DNA from: Prinsepia uniflora
Taxonomy: Eukaryota; Streptophyta; Magnoliopsida; Rosales; Rosaceae
DNA: 64,000 nucleotides
Direction of reading: 5' to 3'
NCBI GenBank assembly: GCA_032719365.1
Contig: CM064873.1
Span: forward strand, 38,975,742 to 39,039,741
Both the position numbers and the translations under genes were made by a program. Below, piece after piece: positions 35,023 to 47,178 of this stretch. Under the pieces are notes generated by a model. It saw only the letters and a program-made list of their open reading frames with translations, did no database searches and was not told the DNA's origin. Every line of letters starts with the position of its first letter. The first letter of the stretch is position 1.

Positions 35023-35493
35023 GAGTTCGCCTAGAGGACTAGGAGTGTACAGTAAGTTCCGTAGGAGGGTGACGGAAGGTATAGGAAGGGAGTGACTATA
35101 ACTGATCGATTGGAGACTGTGGAAGGAGAGAACCCACAAGCTAGAGTTTGCCTTTTGGACTTTGTGGAGTTAGTCCGACCGTGGCCGGAGTAGTAGCCGA
35201 GGGAGATGGGTGGTCGTATACGAGGATGTACTCTATGACTTCTGTCGGGTATTGTGACATGAGGTATTGTATAATACCTTTGTTTTCTGTTCATAGAGTT
35301 TCCCTTGCGTACACCATGTAGTTGTTACAAGCTAGGGTTGGCTGTGGTGACAGTAGCTGGGGTTGGAGTGAAATACCCAAGGTGGAGATGATAGACAGAA
35401 AACCTAGGAGAAGTTGTTGTTGATCTGTTGTTGATTCCGGGTAGGAGACCCTAGGGGTCGGGAACTAGCTGTGGAATTTCGGGGACGAAATTC
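35023..35493 (+). other. Non-coding 3' internal region of the Gag-only element
   Basis: About 470 bp with no open frame matching Pol. It ends with the GGGGACGAAATTC phrase also found before the PPT at 29651, so the 3' tail of an autonomous ancestor is kept while the whole pol region is gone. Confidence 0.75.
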
Positions 35494-35510
35494 TTTTTAG
35501 GTGGGTAGAT
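35494..35510 (+). promoter_or_regulatory. Polypurine tract of the Gag-only element
   Basis: TTTTTAGGTGGGTAGAT lies directly against the 3' LTR start. It is less purely purine than the tract at 29651 (AAGGGGGAAGAT) but has the same place and the same preceding phrase. Confidence 0.7.
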
Positions 35511-38500
35511 TGTAACAACCCGTCCCGAGAATAGGGATAAGTGGAGTGATTAAGGTGTGATTAGTAAGATTAATCAAGGGTTAGGTGGTCCCGAGGGGTC
35601 CGGGAACTTAGGATGACGATTTTGCCCCTGGGTCGGGCAGAAATGTTGACTTTTATTTCGGGTGGTCAAATGGGAGTTGACCAGTGACCAGGACGTAGTT
35701 GAGGACGTTACGAATCCATAGGCAGGTGGCACGCCTGATTCCGACATTCGAGGAGGAAATTGTGATGTTCGGAAGATTGAGGGCATAATCGTAATTAGGG
35801 GGAAAAGTTGACTTTTTGAATAATTGAGGTTTGGTAGGTTGACCTAGGAGGGTTAGATAGTTCTTGTCGTCCTAAGTTCGATGACAGGCGGCACGTATTC
35901 ATCGGACTTACGAGGCGAGAGTTACGGGTCTAGGAAGTTTCGGTAAAACCGTAAAAATGTGTTAAAAAGAAGGGTATTTTGGTCATTGGGGCACATTGGG
36001 ATTTGTGCACAGAAGAAAGGAATGGACGGCTGGGATTAGGCCATGTGGGAGTGTGTGGAGTGGATGGTGACACATGGCATGTGTGTAGAGGATTCTGGGA
36101 GAATCCTGTGTGGTCTCAGCCCAAATAATTGGGGTGCAACCGTGCAGTCCTTCGACAAACACAGAGAAACAGAGTGAGTTTGTGAGGAGGAATTGAGGAC
36201 TGATCGTGGCTGGTGACGAGTTTTGGTGAGTGAGGGAGGAACGGGAGATTGAAAGGGAGTTGCTGATCGGGTTTTGGTGGTGTAATTGTGCACGGCGGCA
36301 CGGCGGAGGTGCGGAGAAGTTTTGACGGAAACAGGGAGGCCGTGAGTTCGAGGTGGTGGCTACGCCGTGAGGTGACTCAAACCAAGGCAGGGGAAGCTGC
36401 AGGAGGTTGCAGGGAGACTAACGACCACCGTGGAAGGCGGCAGTGCGCACGGCGGAGCTGCAATCGAAGGTGAGATCTTTTGCTCTGTTTTTCCCGTGCT
36501 GCTCAATTTGAAAGTTGTGAGGTTGGGCTTAGAGTCGAGAGGAATGGAGGTCAGGGTGAGGTTCAGAGGGGTCCTAGGCGTCGACTAGGATGGCCGCCGT
36601 GACGGGGGTGTACACGGCGGAGGTTAGCACGACGGGGGTACCTGTATGCTCTGTTTTGCCGTGATGTTCAAACGGCTAGTCGAGACGATTGGGGTTGAGT
36701 CGAAGGTCTAGGCGAGTTGGGTTAGGTTCAGTGAGGTTCAGGGCAGAGTTTGGTGAAGCCACCGTGAAGGGTGGTGAGCTGGGTGGCTGGATCGTGAAAC
36801 AGGGGTTGTTGGCCGTCTGGTTTCGAGCTTCAGTCGACGGGATTGAGGCGGTGTCGAGGTCTGAGGAGCTGTGGAATGGTTATATTGGAACTAGACGAAG
36901 CTTTAGGTGAAGAAAGGGAAGGAAATCGTGCAGGTACGGCGGAGAACCGTTGACGCCGGTTCAGCTGTAGCCTACTGTGTTGAACCGGGTCGACGTGAGG
37001 TTGAAGGTGTACTGTAGCTGGCGCGTGGGGCCACGCGCAGCCACTTTGGGCGGCGCGTGGGGGCGCGTGCGGCGGCGGATGGGAAAACGGTCAACATAGT
37101 TTTTGGTCTAGGAGTCATGGTGAGTTCAATGGAGTTGGTTTCGAGTCACTCGGAAGTCGTTTGAGTTGAGTTCTGCGAGGGTGAAAGTTTAGGGTCCCGG
37201 GTTCTTATGTTTAGGCTTCGGGGAATTTTGAGGGAATTTAGGTGAACTTTCGTAGACGTACTAGTAACGTAATTTGGCGGTGTTTGACAGGATCGGGATT
37301 TCCCGAGGAAGCCGAGGAACGGGCTGGACGTTCGGGACGCGAGTAGGGCTCAGTATTGTGAGTGGACCCTTTCTCTAAACTCGAACATGCATAACTGTTT
37401 TCTATAATTGTTTTATGGTTTTAATCTTGATTATCGAATATGTTTGGTCGGTTTTGCATTATTACACGTTTTTCGAGAAAAAGACGGTTTTGGCACGGTT
37501 TTCGAGAAAATGTTGGTTTTCGGATTTTGATGCCACATTTGGGGATTTCCACCGATAAAGGTTTTCTACTAATGATATATGGGTTATGAAATGTGATTTG
37601 TGATTACATGGGGTTTTGGTATGAAAATGGATATTTTCCGGATTTGGGTTCGGAATGACGGTTCTGAATGCCGGAAGGGCTTCAGACCAGTGATTTCGGA
37701 TTCGGGTTTGGATATGGATTGGTAAATGGTTTTCAAATGGTTTTGGGATTGGATTTGCTGGATCTGGATATTGGGTTTAAAGACCCGGATATATGTGACG
37801 GGGGACCGGCCGGATTGGGTTTAAAGACCCGGATTGAGTTTAAAGACTCGGGAGTTTAAAGACTCGGATATATATTGATTTTCCCCCGTAGGCCTTGAGT
37901 TTAAAGACTCGGGAGTTTAAAGACTCGGATATGATTAAGGCCTGGATTGAGTTTAAAGACTCGGGAGTTTAAAGACTCGGATAGGTCCAGCAGGTTTGAT
38001 CGAGAAAATGATGATTTGGTGGTTATGGTTTTGATACGGTTTCTGATACTCATATTATGGTTTCTTATGGTATTTTATAGTGTTTCTGTTTCTTATGATG
38101 TTAAGAATGATTCTTTATACATGTGTTTATAACTGTTGGTTATGCATGTGGTTTCAAAACGGAGGGTTTAACTCGGGTTTTCTTATAAAATGGTTTTGAA
38201 CTTTTGTACCTTTTGGTCCACTCACATTTTCTGTTTTAATTGCCCTCCAGGCTGTGGAGCAAGCGTGGGGTCTTGACGTCGAGGCAGAGTCTGAGGCATA
38301 GAAGTGACGTGAGGGTTCCCAGAGTAGAGTAAAGGCTTCTGTGTGCGTGTAGTTATCGGCTTTATTTCCTTTGTATGTTCTGTAAATGCTACCTTCGGGA
38401 CTTTGTGTCTAATTACTCCTGCGTTTGACTGGTTAGAATGCGAGTGAGTTTTACTTGAGTTTTGCATCGGGGAGTCAGACGGGAGCGGGATTTACCTCGG

Positions 38501-38532
38501 GTTTCGGGGTGAAACCGGGGTGGGTCCTGACA
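35511..38532 (+). repeat. 3' LTR of the Gag-only element
   Basis: 3,022 bp, same length as the 5' LTR and 99.7% identical by eye. At 37020-37035 the GC-rich dyad reads GCGCGTGG-GG-CCACGCGC, a perfect 8-bp stem; the 5' copy has one C-to-T change in it (32302). Confidence 0.96.
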
Positions 38533-39157
38533 GTGACGATGAACAGTAACCTGGCGCGTGAGGCCCACGCGCAGGGCCTGTCTTAGGCGCGTGAGGGCGC
38601 TTGTCCAATCCTTTGGGGGAGTGTCCAACATTTGGGGACTGGGTTCGTGTCAATCGGACATTTCGATATAGTTCGGGATGTCCGAAGGTTTAGATTCGCG
38701 TTTAAAAATAGTTAGAAAATCGGAAAAATTATGGGACTTCAATGAGAGGTTAATGAGGCTATTAGTAACCTTCTATTACGATTTGGACAGGTTCGAAAAT
38801 TCCAGAGGCGACGATTGGCACGGGAGACGCTTATGGCATGCGTATCGAGGCGCAGCTTCAGACGGTCTGTGAGTAGACTTGTTTTATGAATTCGATGCAT
38901 GCATAAATGTTTATAATTGTTTTAGAATATGTTTTGTGATGCCATGAGTGCATTTGTTTGTGGTAGCCTAGGATTTACGTATTTGCACGTATTTCGAATT
39001 GGTTTTGGATTTGGAAATATGAAATCGGGCACGAGACCCATTTGATTTACGAACTCTCGGACTTGGATTCCATTTGAGCCATACGATCGGACCGAGGGTC
39101 CAGTTAGTTTACGATTCGGGTTTGAGGCCCAGTTAGTGGTACTATCGGGCTTGACTT

Positions 39158-42100
39158 AAAACTATGCATGCATACAAAAACCAGTTAATTCAAATATAAT
39201 AAAAACCATTTAGAAACCAAAATCCTTTCCTTCCTCAAATCATTAGGGTCTTAGCCCAAATTCGTAAAACACCAAAATCCGTAAATCCAAATCCATATGG
39301 GTCATTGCCCAAATCCATAAACACAAAAATACCATTTCATAAATCCAATAAATCATGTTTACCAAATACCCATCCTCGGCATCTGGGATGCCTAGCGTCC
39401 TAGATGCATGGCCTCTCAGACGTCATATCTCATGGTCTAAACAAGGCGTGCTGCCCGGGGTCTTCGGGTCAATCTCTAACAACCCAGATGTCTGACGTCC
39501 CAGACGTCTAATCATAGAAATCCAGCTCCTGAATCACTATACGGTCCGGTCGCTCTATGCAATGACCCCTAGCAGGCAATGCGCCGTGACTTCCCCAGTG
39601 TCCAAGAAATCTGGAGGAGACCTTCCACATATCCTCATATAAGAATGGTATATGGGAAACATCTTTATAAAATCATTTCAAAACATCTTAAAGGGGCCAT
39701 GCCCAAAATTTCCATAAAACCATCCAAATCCAGAAAATCCGATTTCTCAAATCCAAATCCATTTTAAGGTGTCCGAACCCGAAATCATATTTATAAACCA
39801 CAAATGGGACTCATGCCCCAATATTGTACTCAACTGGGCCTCTAGCTCGATCATGTAAATCAAATGGGCCTCCAGCCCGACATTTCATTAAATCAAATGG
39901 ACTCCCAGTTTGATAGTTTCCAAATCAAATGGGTCTCATGCCCAATTCCATATTTCCAAATACAAAATCATTATATCAAACCATTGTTGAAAACACAAGC
40001 ACATATAAGTCCAACATAAAACCATACACCTCAAAATACGTGCAAATACGTAAATGCCAAATACCACAAATATACGTATTCAAGGCATTCAAACATAGAT
40101 ATAAAACATATAAAACAATTATGCACGCACCATATTATAAAACAAATGTTCACTCATAGATCGTCCTAGCTGCCTCCTCAATATGCATGCCTTAAGCCTC
40201 TATGAGGCTAATCCGCCATCTCTAGGACTTCCAGTCCTATCCAAATCATACCTGAAGGTTACTAACTATCTAAATGAGTCCATAGGATACAACCCCAACA
40301 CTCTCATAAAAGTAAACATGTTTTGGACACGTTTCCCAAGGTGAAAAACCTCAATTTAACCAACCTAACGATCTCTGATCAACCCGAAACTACCACTATT
40401 TCAACCAGATCGTCGAAAACCTAAGAATGACATTGTTCCCACCTCGAAATTTGACCTGACGTGCCCCCACGCGTGTTGTCAACGCAAAAGTCAACGCTCG
40501 TGACGTCAGCAACGTCAACGCTGACGTTAGCGATCTTCGATTAATGGCTGATGTCATCACTAACGTCAGCATGACATCATCTGTAATGACCCGGACAGTT
40601 GAAAAAGGAAAATTTCGAAAATTTGAATAAAATGACAATTTAGTCCCTAGAATCGGGCGAACAGTTGACTTTTTGTTTGAGCGATCAAACGAACTTTGAC
40701 CGATGACTGTGACGTAGTTCGGGACGTCATGAGTTCATAAACAGGTGGCACGTCCGATTCCGACATTCGAGGTGGAAGTTATGATATTCGAAAGTTCAAG
40801 GGTAATTCGGTAATTTGGTTAAAAGGGGGCAGTTTGTTGACTTTTCAAAAGACCTGGACTTTTCACAAAATTCGAAGACCGTTGGGAAAGTCTCGAGACG
40901 CTGAGTCCGTAGACAGGCGGCGCGCGTCAATTGGAGTTCGGACGACCAAGTTACGGGTCCAGAAGTGTGAAGGGCATTTTGGTAAATTGTCAAAGTAGGG
41001 GCTAAATGGTAAATGGCCAATTGATTAAGGAATGGGACGGCAATTGGGCTGATTCATGCCATGGGATGCCACCCAATGACATCTGTCACTTTGATGAAGC
41101 AATGATTGGCACAAGGAAGTGTGTGTTAGTGTGTTTTGGAACAGGTGCACAGTAGGAGGATTGGAAATTGAAGCTGAGTAGGTATTTCTGAAATGCAAAA
41201 CAGAGACTGAGGAACATTTTCTTGATTGACCTTCCCAAGAGTGAATTGAGAGAAAGTGAGAACTAGAAAGGAATTAAGGGAGGAAGAGTAAAGTTTTGAG
41301 ATTGAGAGAGGAAGAAAAGTGATGAAAATGGTGAGAGGAGAGTTCAAAATCCGAAACGGGTTCTTGAGAGAGTGTGAATTCGATTTCGAATTGTAGGCCA
41401 GCCCAAGGCAAATTAAGGCTTCATTGAGTTCTCGGGGATCAATTCAAGTCGATCTAGTGCAAGAAAGAAGAGAATTGATGCTGTTTTGGCTTCGAAAGGA
41501 CTTGGTGACAGAGAGGAAAAATCAAGCTTTGAGTCGTGTAATTGGGGGTAAGTTTTTATGAAATTGATTACAAAATCATCCTTGGAGTAAGCCTACGATG
41601 CTCCCTAACTAATTTTTTGAAGAAATAAGTGACTGTTTGATGAACTGGGACGATAAACTTTCATTAGAGCTTGAATTCAATTGAGTTAGTTTGAGGTAGT
41701 GACGACTGAAATTAATGTTACAGACCCTTAATTAAGTTGATTGCGACGTTATGTGAGGGTTCAATTGAAGAAAACAAGTTGATATTGGCAGGAATTGAAT
41801 CGGGTCAAACACGCGGGTCGCAGTCCCGTTTTACAGAGGAGTCGGGCGAGGAAGAAGCACTGTGCAGGTTACTATAGCAGGCGCGTGAACTCACGCGCAG
41901 CCACTCACGGCGGCGCGTGGGGGCACATGAGAGGGATTTTCGAGGAAAGTTCAACACGAAACTTGCTCCTTTTAATGTAACGAACATTTTGGCACTAGTT
42001 TCGAGGAAATCGGTTATCGTTTCGATAGTGTTCAGTGCGTCCGAAGTTTTCGTATGCGTTTAAAATGCGTATTTAAATCCCGAAAAAATCGGGGAAAATT

Positions 42101-44737
42101 ATACGATGTATATTGGAGTGTTAGTAACCCCCGATATTGATTTTGGACAGGGATTATGATTTCTGGAATTTACGGAAAAACGTGCAGCTCTAAAGCGGGC
42201 CGTTTGGACGGTGTGTGAGTGGACTTTGTTTTCTAAACTTCAATGCATGCATAATCATTTTCTATGCTTTATAATTATGTTTCATATGCTTATGCTTATG
42301 GTAATTGCGATTTCCGTATTTATACGTATTTCGATATGTAATACGTAATTGCACGTATTTCGAGACTATGATTTCTGCTATGTTTTCATGATGGTTTAAT
42401 GAATGATTTTATATGAATTGTACGTATCATGTTTTGATGATATTTTGACTATGATTGTGAGTATGATTTACCATTTTGGCACGTATTTTGATAGTGTTAC
42501 GGATTTGCACGTTTTACGAGATTTCGAGTATGTTGTGGCTTGACCGTGATTTTGGTGATTTGAATTTGGTATTTGAAATATGATTTGATTTCAAAGATTT
42601 AAAACTGATTTTGGAAAAAGCGATTTCGGGCTTGATGCCCAGTTCATAAAAGTGGCTTTGATGAACAAGATTTTGGGTTTCGGAAACTTGAATGTGGATT
42701 TTCGGATTTGGGTTCGGGATGATGGTTCCGGATGCCGGCTTATGAAATCATTATTGAGAATTCAGATTTGGGAATGGCTGATAGATATGATTTGGGATTT
42801 GAATGTGAAATTCGGACATGAGTTCCATTTCGATTAAGTGTGATCTTGGATTTGACTTGGGAAATTGGTTTACGATGGATTCTGGTTTTGTTGTGATTTA
42901 CAAATGGTTTTGGGTTTAAAGACCTGGTACTATTGTTGGATCATGTTTTGGGTTTAAAGTCCCGGTCGATTGATGACGGGGGAGGGCCTTTGATTGGTAT
43001 GTTTTGAGTTTAAAGACTCGGTTATCGTGATATCCCCCGAGGCCTATCGATTGTGTTTTGAGTTTAAAGACTCGTTGATATCCCAGGAAGGCCTGATATA
43101 TGTGAGTTTAAAGACTCAGTGATTGAAATCCAGCAAACTGATTGGCTTGTAATTTACTGTGGATTTATGATGTTTTCGGATGTGTTGGGCAGTGGCCCGG
43201 TTTATGTGTCTTGATGGGTTATTGGACTATCTTCTTGTACTTGGATTTGACTTATGATTTTGGGCTGAGGCCTTGTGTTTATGATTGCTGGCTAAGACCC
43301 GAAGGTTAAGAAAAGGAAATTGATTTTGATTTCCATACAAGGTTTTCTTATATTGGGAATGAAAGGGATTGTGAAATGATTTTCGAATGCATGCACTGGT
43401 TTTACACGGAGGGTAGAATGTCTTTTCTGTAACATGTTTTAGAATTGATTTATTTTCGTCCACTCACACCTTTTGTGTTTTTATTGACCCTACAGGTCGT
43501 GGCGCGATAATCGAGGCTGATTAGGAGGTGGAGGCATGAGTGGGCACAGGTATGGTTATCCCTTGTTTGGCAAGTGATAAGGGTAACTTTGGAACTTCAG
43601 TCGACGTCAGATCTGACATTGCCACGTGTTAGCCTGCCACTAGTCCACGTCACTGACATGTCACTAACACGTGGAAACCTGTGATTGGGCCACGTCCCTA
43701 ACATGTCAGTGTTGACTAGGAACTAACATGTCACACGTGTCGACATCCCATAAGCTTACCTCTGACAACTATCAGATGATGACATCACCCGTTGATGTCA
43801 TCATCATCCCTGACCTCCAACCAAGTCAATCCGACCACCTGCAACTGGGTCGCACAGACCCGCGACTCGACCCAGCTCCCATTTCTTCAATTCGAACCCA
43901 AATTTCATCCTGTTTGTTCCTACATCATCGTCCTTCCATTCCCAATCGATCAACCTACATAAAACCATGAAATAAAGCCTAGAAATTACCTGTTTGAATG
44001 GGAACAGTAATCGTGGATTTCAAATGGGTTTTCCGGTCAGCTTCGGTCACCACCATCCTGAATTCCAAGCCCAATCGACTCACCTCACCTCCGAGAACCT
44101 CGTCCCAGCCACCAAATCGATCAGAAATCGTCGAAACCAAAGCTACCATTTTCGAACAAAAAATTGAGCTCACGGGGTTTCCTTACCTTCGTCGTCGTTG
44201 CTCCGCCGTGGCCACCGTCCTGATCGTCTCGACATCCTCTCCAACTTCCGTTCAAGGTTCACAAGCAAAGGATGAGGATTGAGGGTAGTGGGTATGGGAT
44301 TGGGTGTACGGGTTTGGGTTCATGGCTAAGGGAATGAAACACAAAATGAAGATAATGATTGATAAGCCTGAGGGTAAACCCAAAATATTGGGGTCTGGTC
44401 CTATAAGATGGGTGACACTTGTCTCTCATCTAATGGGTCCTTCCAGATTCTTCCCCAATTAAATCATGCTGTGAATAGTATCGTAAAACTTCCTAGACCC
44501 ATAACTTTCCCGTTGAACGTCCGATTTCGACGTGCCACTTGTTTACAGACTCGTAACGACTAAATCTACGTCCCGGTCATCGGTCAATGTCAATTTGACC
44601 GCCCGGGTTAAAATTCAACATTTTACCCATTTCCAAGGGAAAATCGTCATTTCCAAGATTGGAATTTTGAACCAATTAGTCAAGCTAATCCGTGATTACT
44701 CACTAAACTAATCCTGAAATTCGAGACGGATCGTTAC
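39158..44737 (-). mobile_element. LTR G, minus strand, left-truncated and split by LTR H
   Basis: Right end GACGGATCGTTACA at 44737 followed by a PPT-like tail, so this is a 3' LTR in minus orientation. Pieces 39158-40581 and 43605-44737. The left end (last few hundred bp of the LTR) is missing where it meets LTR F at about 39157. Contains GGCATC-TGG-GATGCC at 39378-39392. The region 40450-40581 plus 43605-43830 is rich in TGACGTCA- and TGACATGTCA-like words. Confidence 0.75.
40582..43604 (+). mobile_element. LTR H, plus strand, inside LTR G, 3' end lost
   Basis: Starts TGTAATGACCCGG at 40582 and follows the usual order: GCGCGTGA-AC-TCACGCGC at 41881-41898, paired motif 42213-42224 with 43458-43469 (12 bp, perfect), TTTAAAGAC repeats at 42910-43120. 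The sequence stops at ACTTCAGTCGAC, about 70 bp short of a normal LTR end, and runs into minus-sense LTR G. No TSD is found, so the end and one duplication were probably deleted together. Confidence 0.8.
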
Positions 44738-45054
44738 AAACCTCCCCCCTTAAATAATTTCGTCCTCAAAATTCCAACTACCCCAAGTCCACATCCAACT
44801 GTTGAAATCCACATCCTAAGTAGGAGTCCACAATTTAACCACACCTTCTAAGCTGATACCACCTGAGAACGCTGACTCAAACGACATTCTCAAAGGTTCC
44901 CATTTCCACCTCTAACTCGTGGAAATCAAAACTGCCTCACACTTGGGCTTGCCATTTAATGTACACCACCTGCCAATTCTGTTATTATACTGATACCTCC
45001 CCAAAACTGTCACTGCTGGACAATACTACCTTTGTATCAGAGCTCCAACTGTTT
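44738..45054 (-). mobile_element. 3' internal tail of the element that owned LTR G
   Basis: On the minus strand it ends with a TTGAGGACGAAATTATTT phrase and a purine run AAGGGGGGAGG directly before LTR G, the same arrangement as the other PPTs here. It stops near 45054 where Ty3/gypsy integrase sequence of a different lineage begins, so the join is a chimeric breakpoint. Confidence 0.65.
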
Positions 45055-45650
45055 TGTTGCAAAAGTGGCTTCCCCTATCACTAGTCGTTACTCAAGGCAT
45101 ACCAAATCAAGAAAATATATTAGTGCAAAGGAAAGCTGCAACAACTTTAGAATCATTAGTATATGTGGCTTTGGCTTCCACCCATTTTGAGACATAATTG
45201 ATAGCAAGAAGTATATATCAAAACAAAAAGAAGAAGGGAATGTTCCCATGAAGTCTATGCCTCATACATCAAAGAGTTCAACCTGAAGGAAAAATGCTTG
45301 GGGCATTTGTTCTTTAGGTCCTAGATTACCAAATGTTTGACATCTATCACATGTAACAAAAAATGCATGAGCATCACAAAATAAAGAAGGCCAAAAGAAA
45401 CCTGAATCTAACACCTTATGGGCAGTTTTCTTGAACCAAAATGTCTCCCACATTCTTCAGTATGAAAAAATGCAAGAATATAATTATGTTCATTATCTGA
45501 GACACATCTCCAAATAACTAGATCAGAACATTGTTTCCACAAGTAAGTGTCATCCCATAAGTAAGTTGTAGTATTATGTTTAAGCTTATCAAGTTGATAT
45601 CTAAGCATGGTACTCGAGAAAGCTTTAGTGACCAAGTAGTGTACAATATC
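45055..45650 (-). pseudogene. Ty3/gypsy integrase fragment (Athila/Tat type), broken
   Basis: Reading right to left: YLWDDTYLWKQCSDLVIWRCV, then ILAFFHTEECGRHFG with the first part of the HHCC zinc-binding domain, then FFWPSLFCDAHAFFVTCDRCQ with its second part, then ELFDV*GIDFMG around the first core Asp, ILLAINYVSKWVEA, and a fragment ending TSDRGSHFCNK around the second core Asp. In-frame stops and frame changes separate these pieces, and the C-terminal part with the last catalytic Glu is missing because the sequence is cut near 45054. Not functional. Confidence 0.85.
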
Positions 45651-45815
45651 AGGATACCATGTGGTGGCAGAAGTCCTTACTTGGATTCCGAAGAGTTATT
45701 CGTCTGGAATGGTCTCGAGTATGATGCCATCCTCCTGATGTTTCACGATTCTAGATAGGTGGACAACAACAACATTCACTACTCCCTTCTTATCCCTTTC
45801 CTCAATGTTGAATTC

Positions 45816-46930
45816 TTAGAGCAAGAGGATCCATCGAATAAGTCTTAGTTTGGCATCCTTCTTGGTCATCAAGTACTTCAAAGCAACATGATCTGTATAC
45901 ACAATAACTTCGGATTTAAGTAAGTAAGAATGAAATTTATTAAGACCAAATATTACCGCAAGTAGTTCCTTTTCAGTGGTTGTGTAGTTCTGTTGAGCAT
46001 CATCTAATGTCCTAGAAGCATAGTAAATGGCGTAGGGCTTTTTGTCCTTTCGTTGTCGTAGGATAGCTCCTACTACATAGTCAGAGGCATAGCATATGAG
46101 CTTGAATGGTGAAAACCAATCTACAACACATAAGATAGGGGCATTGGTGAGTAACTCCTTACGTTTGTCCAATGTTTCTTGGCACTCGACATTGAACACA
46201 AAGGGTGTGTCTTTTTGGAGTAGTCGACATAGGGGTCTAGAAATTGATGAGAAGTCTTTGATGAATCACTGGTAGAACCCTGCATGTCCAATGAACGAAC
46301 GGATCACTCTCACCGAAGTAGGAGAGGGTAAGCACTGCACAAGATGTACTTTAACTCTATCAATCTCTATGACTCTAGCCGATACAATATGTCCTAAAAC
46401 TATCCCTTGAGTTACCATGAACTGACATTTCTCCCAGTTAAGTACTAACCTAGAATCGACACGTCTTTACAATATAAGTTGAAGGTTTTCTAAGCATGCA
46501 TCAAAACTATCTCTGAATACACTAAAGTGATCCATGAATACTTCAATAATCTTTTCTACATAATCAGAGAATATGGAAAGCATACAATGTTGAAAAGTAC
46601 CTATTGCATTGTACAAATCGAATGGCATCCTCCTGTAAGAAAATGTACCAAAAGGGCACGTGACAGTGGTATTTTCTTGGTCTTCCTGAGCGGTGCTTAT
46701 TTGGTTGTATCTTGAGTATCCATCAAGGAAGCAATAATGGGAGTGTCCTATTAGTCGCTCAAGCATTTGGTCAATGAAGGGCAAAGGAAAGTGGTCTTTC
46801 CTTTTGGTGGCATTGAGTTTTCGGTAATCAATGCAAACTCTATGTCTGGTGATGGTTCATTGAGACACTAATTCATTCTCGGCATTCTCTACTACAATTA
46901 TTCCGGATTTCTTTGGAACAACCTACACAG
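45816..46930 (-). pseudogene. Ty3/gypsy reverse transcriptase and RNase H (Athila/Tat type), broken
   Basis: RT runs from about 46930 down to 46467, with SSVQVVPKKSGI, VCIDYRKLNA, PFIDQMLERLIGHSHYCFLDGYS and CPFGTFSYRRMPF. The usual MDD catalytic box reads FMDHF, so the second Asp is His. RNase H (46199-45816) shows ASDYVVGAILRQRKDKKPYAIYYASRTL and VIVYTDHVALKYLM. At least two frame changes lie between RT and RNase H, so no enzyme is made. Confidence 0.88.
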
Positions 46931-47178
46931 AAGATGCCCAATGACTATCTGAAATAGGGTAAATAACACAACAATCATAAAGTTTGATTACCTCCTTTTT
47001 AACTACCTCCATCATAGGTAGATGGAGTCTCCTTTGTGCTTCCCGAGTGGGTTTGGCATCATCTTCAAGAAGGATACGATGAACACAAGTGATACGGTTA
47101 ATTTCTTTGATGTCTGCAAGTGTCCATCCAATTGTGGTCTTGTACTTCTTGAGTATAGTTAGAAGTTTTGTCTCTTAA

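Larger units (their letters stand above)
30791..38532 (+). mobile_element. Complete young Gag-only LTR retrotransposon (TR-GAG-like)
   Basis: 7,742 bp with perfect TSD GTGAC (30786-30790 and 38533-38537), two LTRs of exactly 3,022 bp, PBS, PPT and a 1,698-bp internal region that encodes Gag and nothing else. The LTRs differ at nine positions by line-by-line reading (about 0.3%), eight of them transitions, with no indels. At an assumed 1.3e-8 substitutions per site per year this is roughly 0.1 million years. Gag is intact while protease, RT, RNase H and integrase are absent. This is the layout of the described TR-GAG class, so mobilisation would need Pol proteins from a relative. It is the youngest insertion here and lies inside LTR F. 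Confidence 0.95.
29663..39157 (+). mobile_element. 3' LTR F, plus strand, split by the Gag-only element and truncated
   Basis: Starts TGTGACGACCCGTCCCGAG after a PPT; first part 29663-30790, second part 38538 to about 39157. Together they give about 1.75 kb, so roughly the last kilobase is missing. At about 39157 the plus-sense sequence (GGGCTTGA) switches to minus-sense LTR sequence without a TG/CA end, indicating an illegitimate rearrangement. The TGTGAGTAGAC motif at 38871 has lost its downstream partner. Confidence 0.8.
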
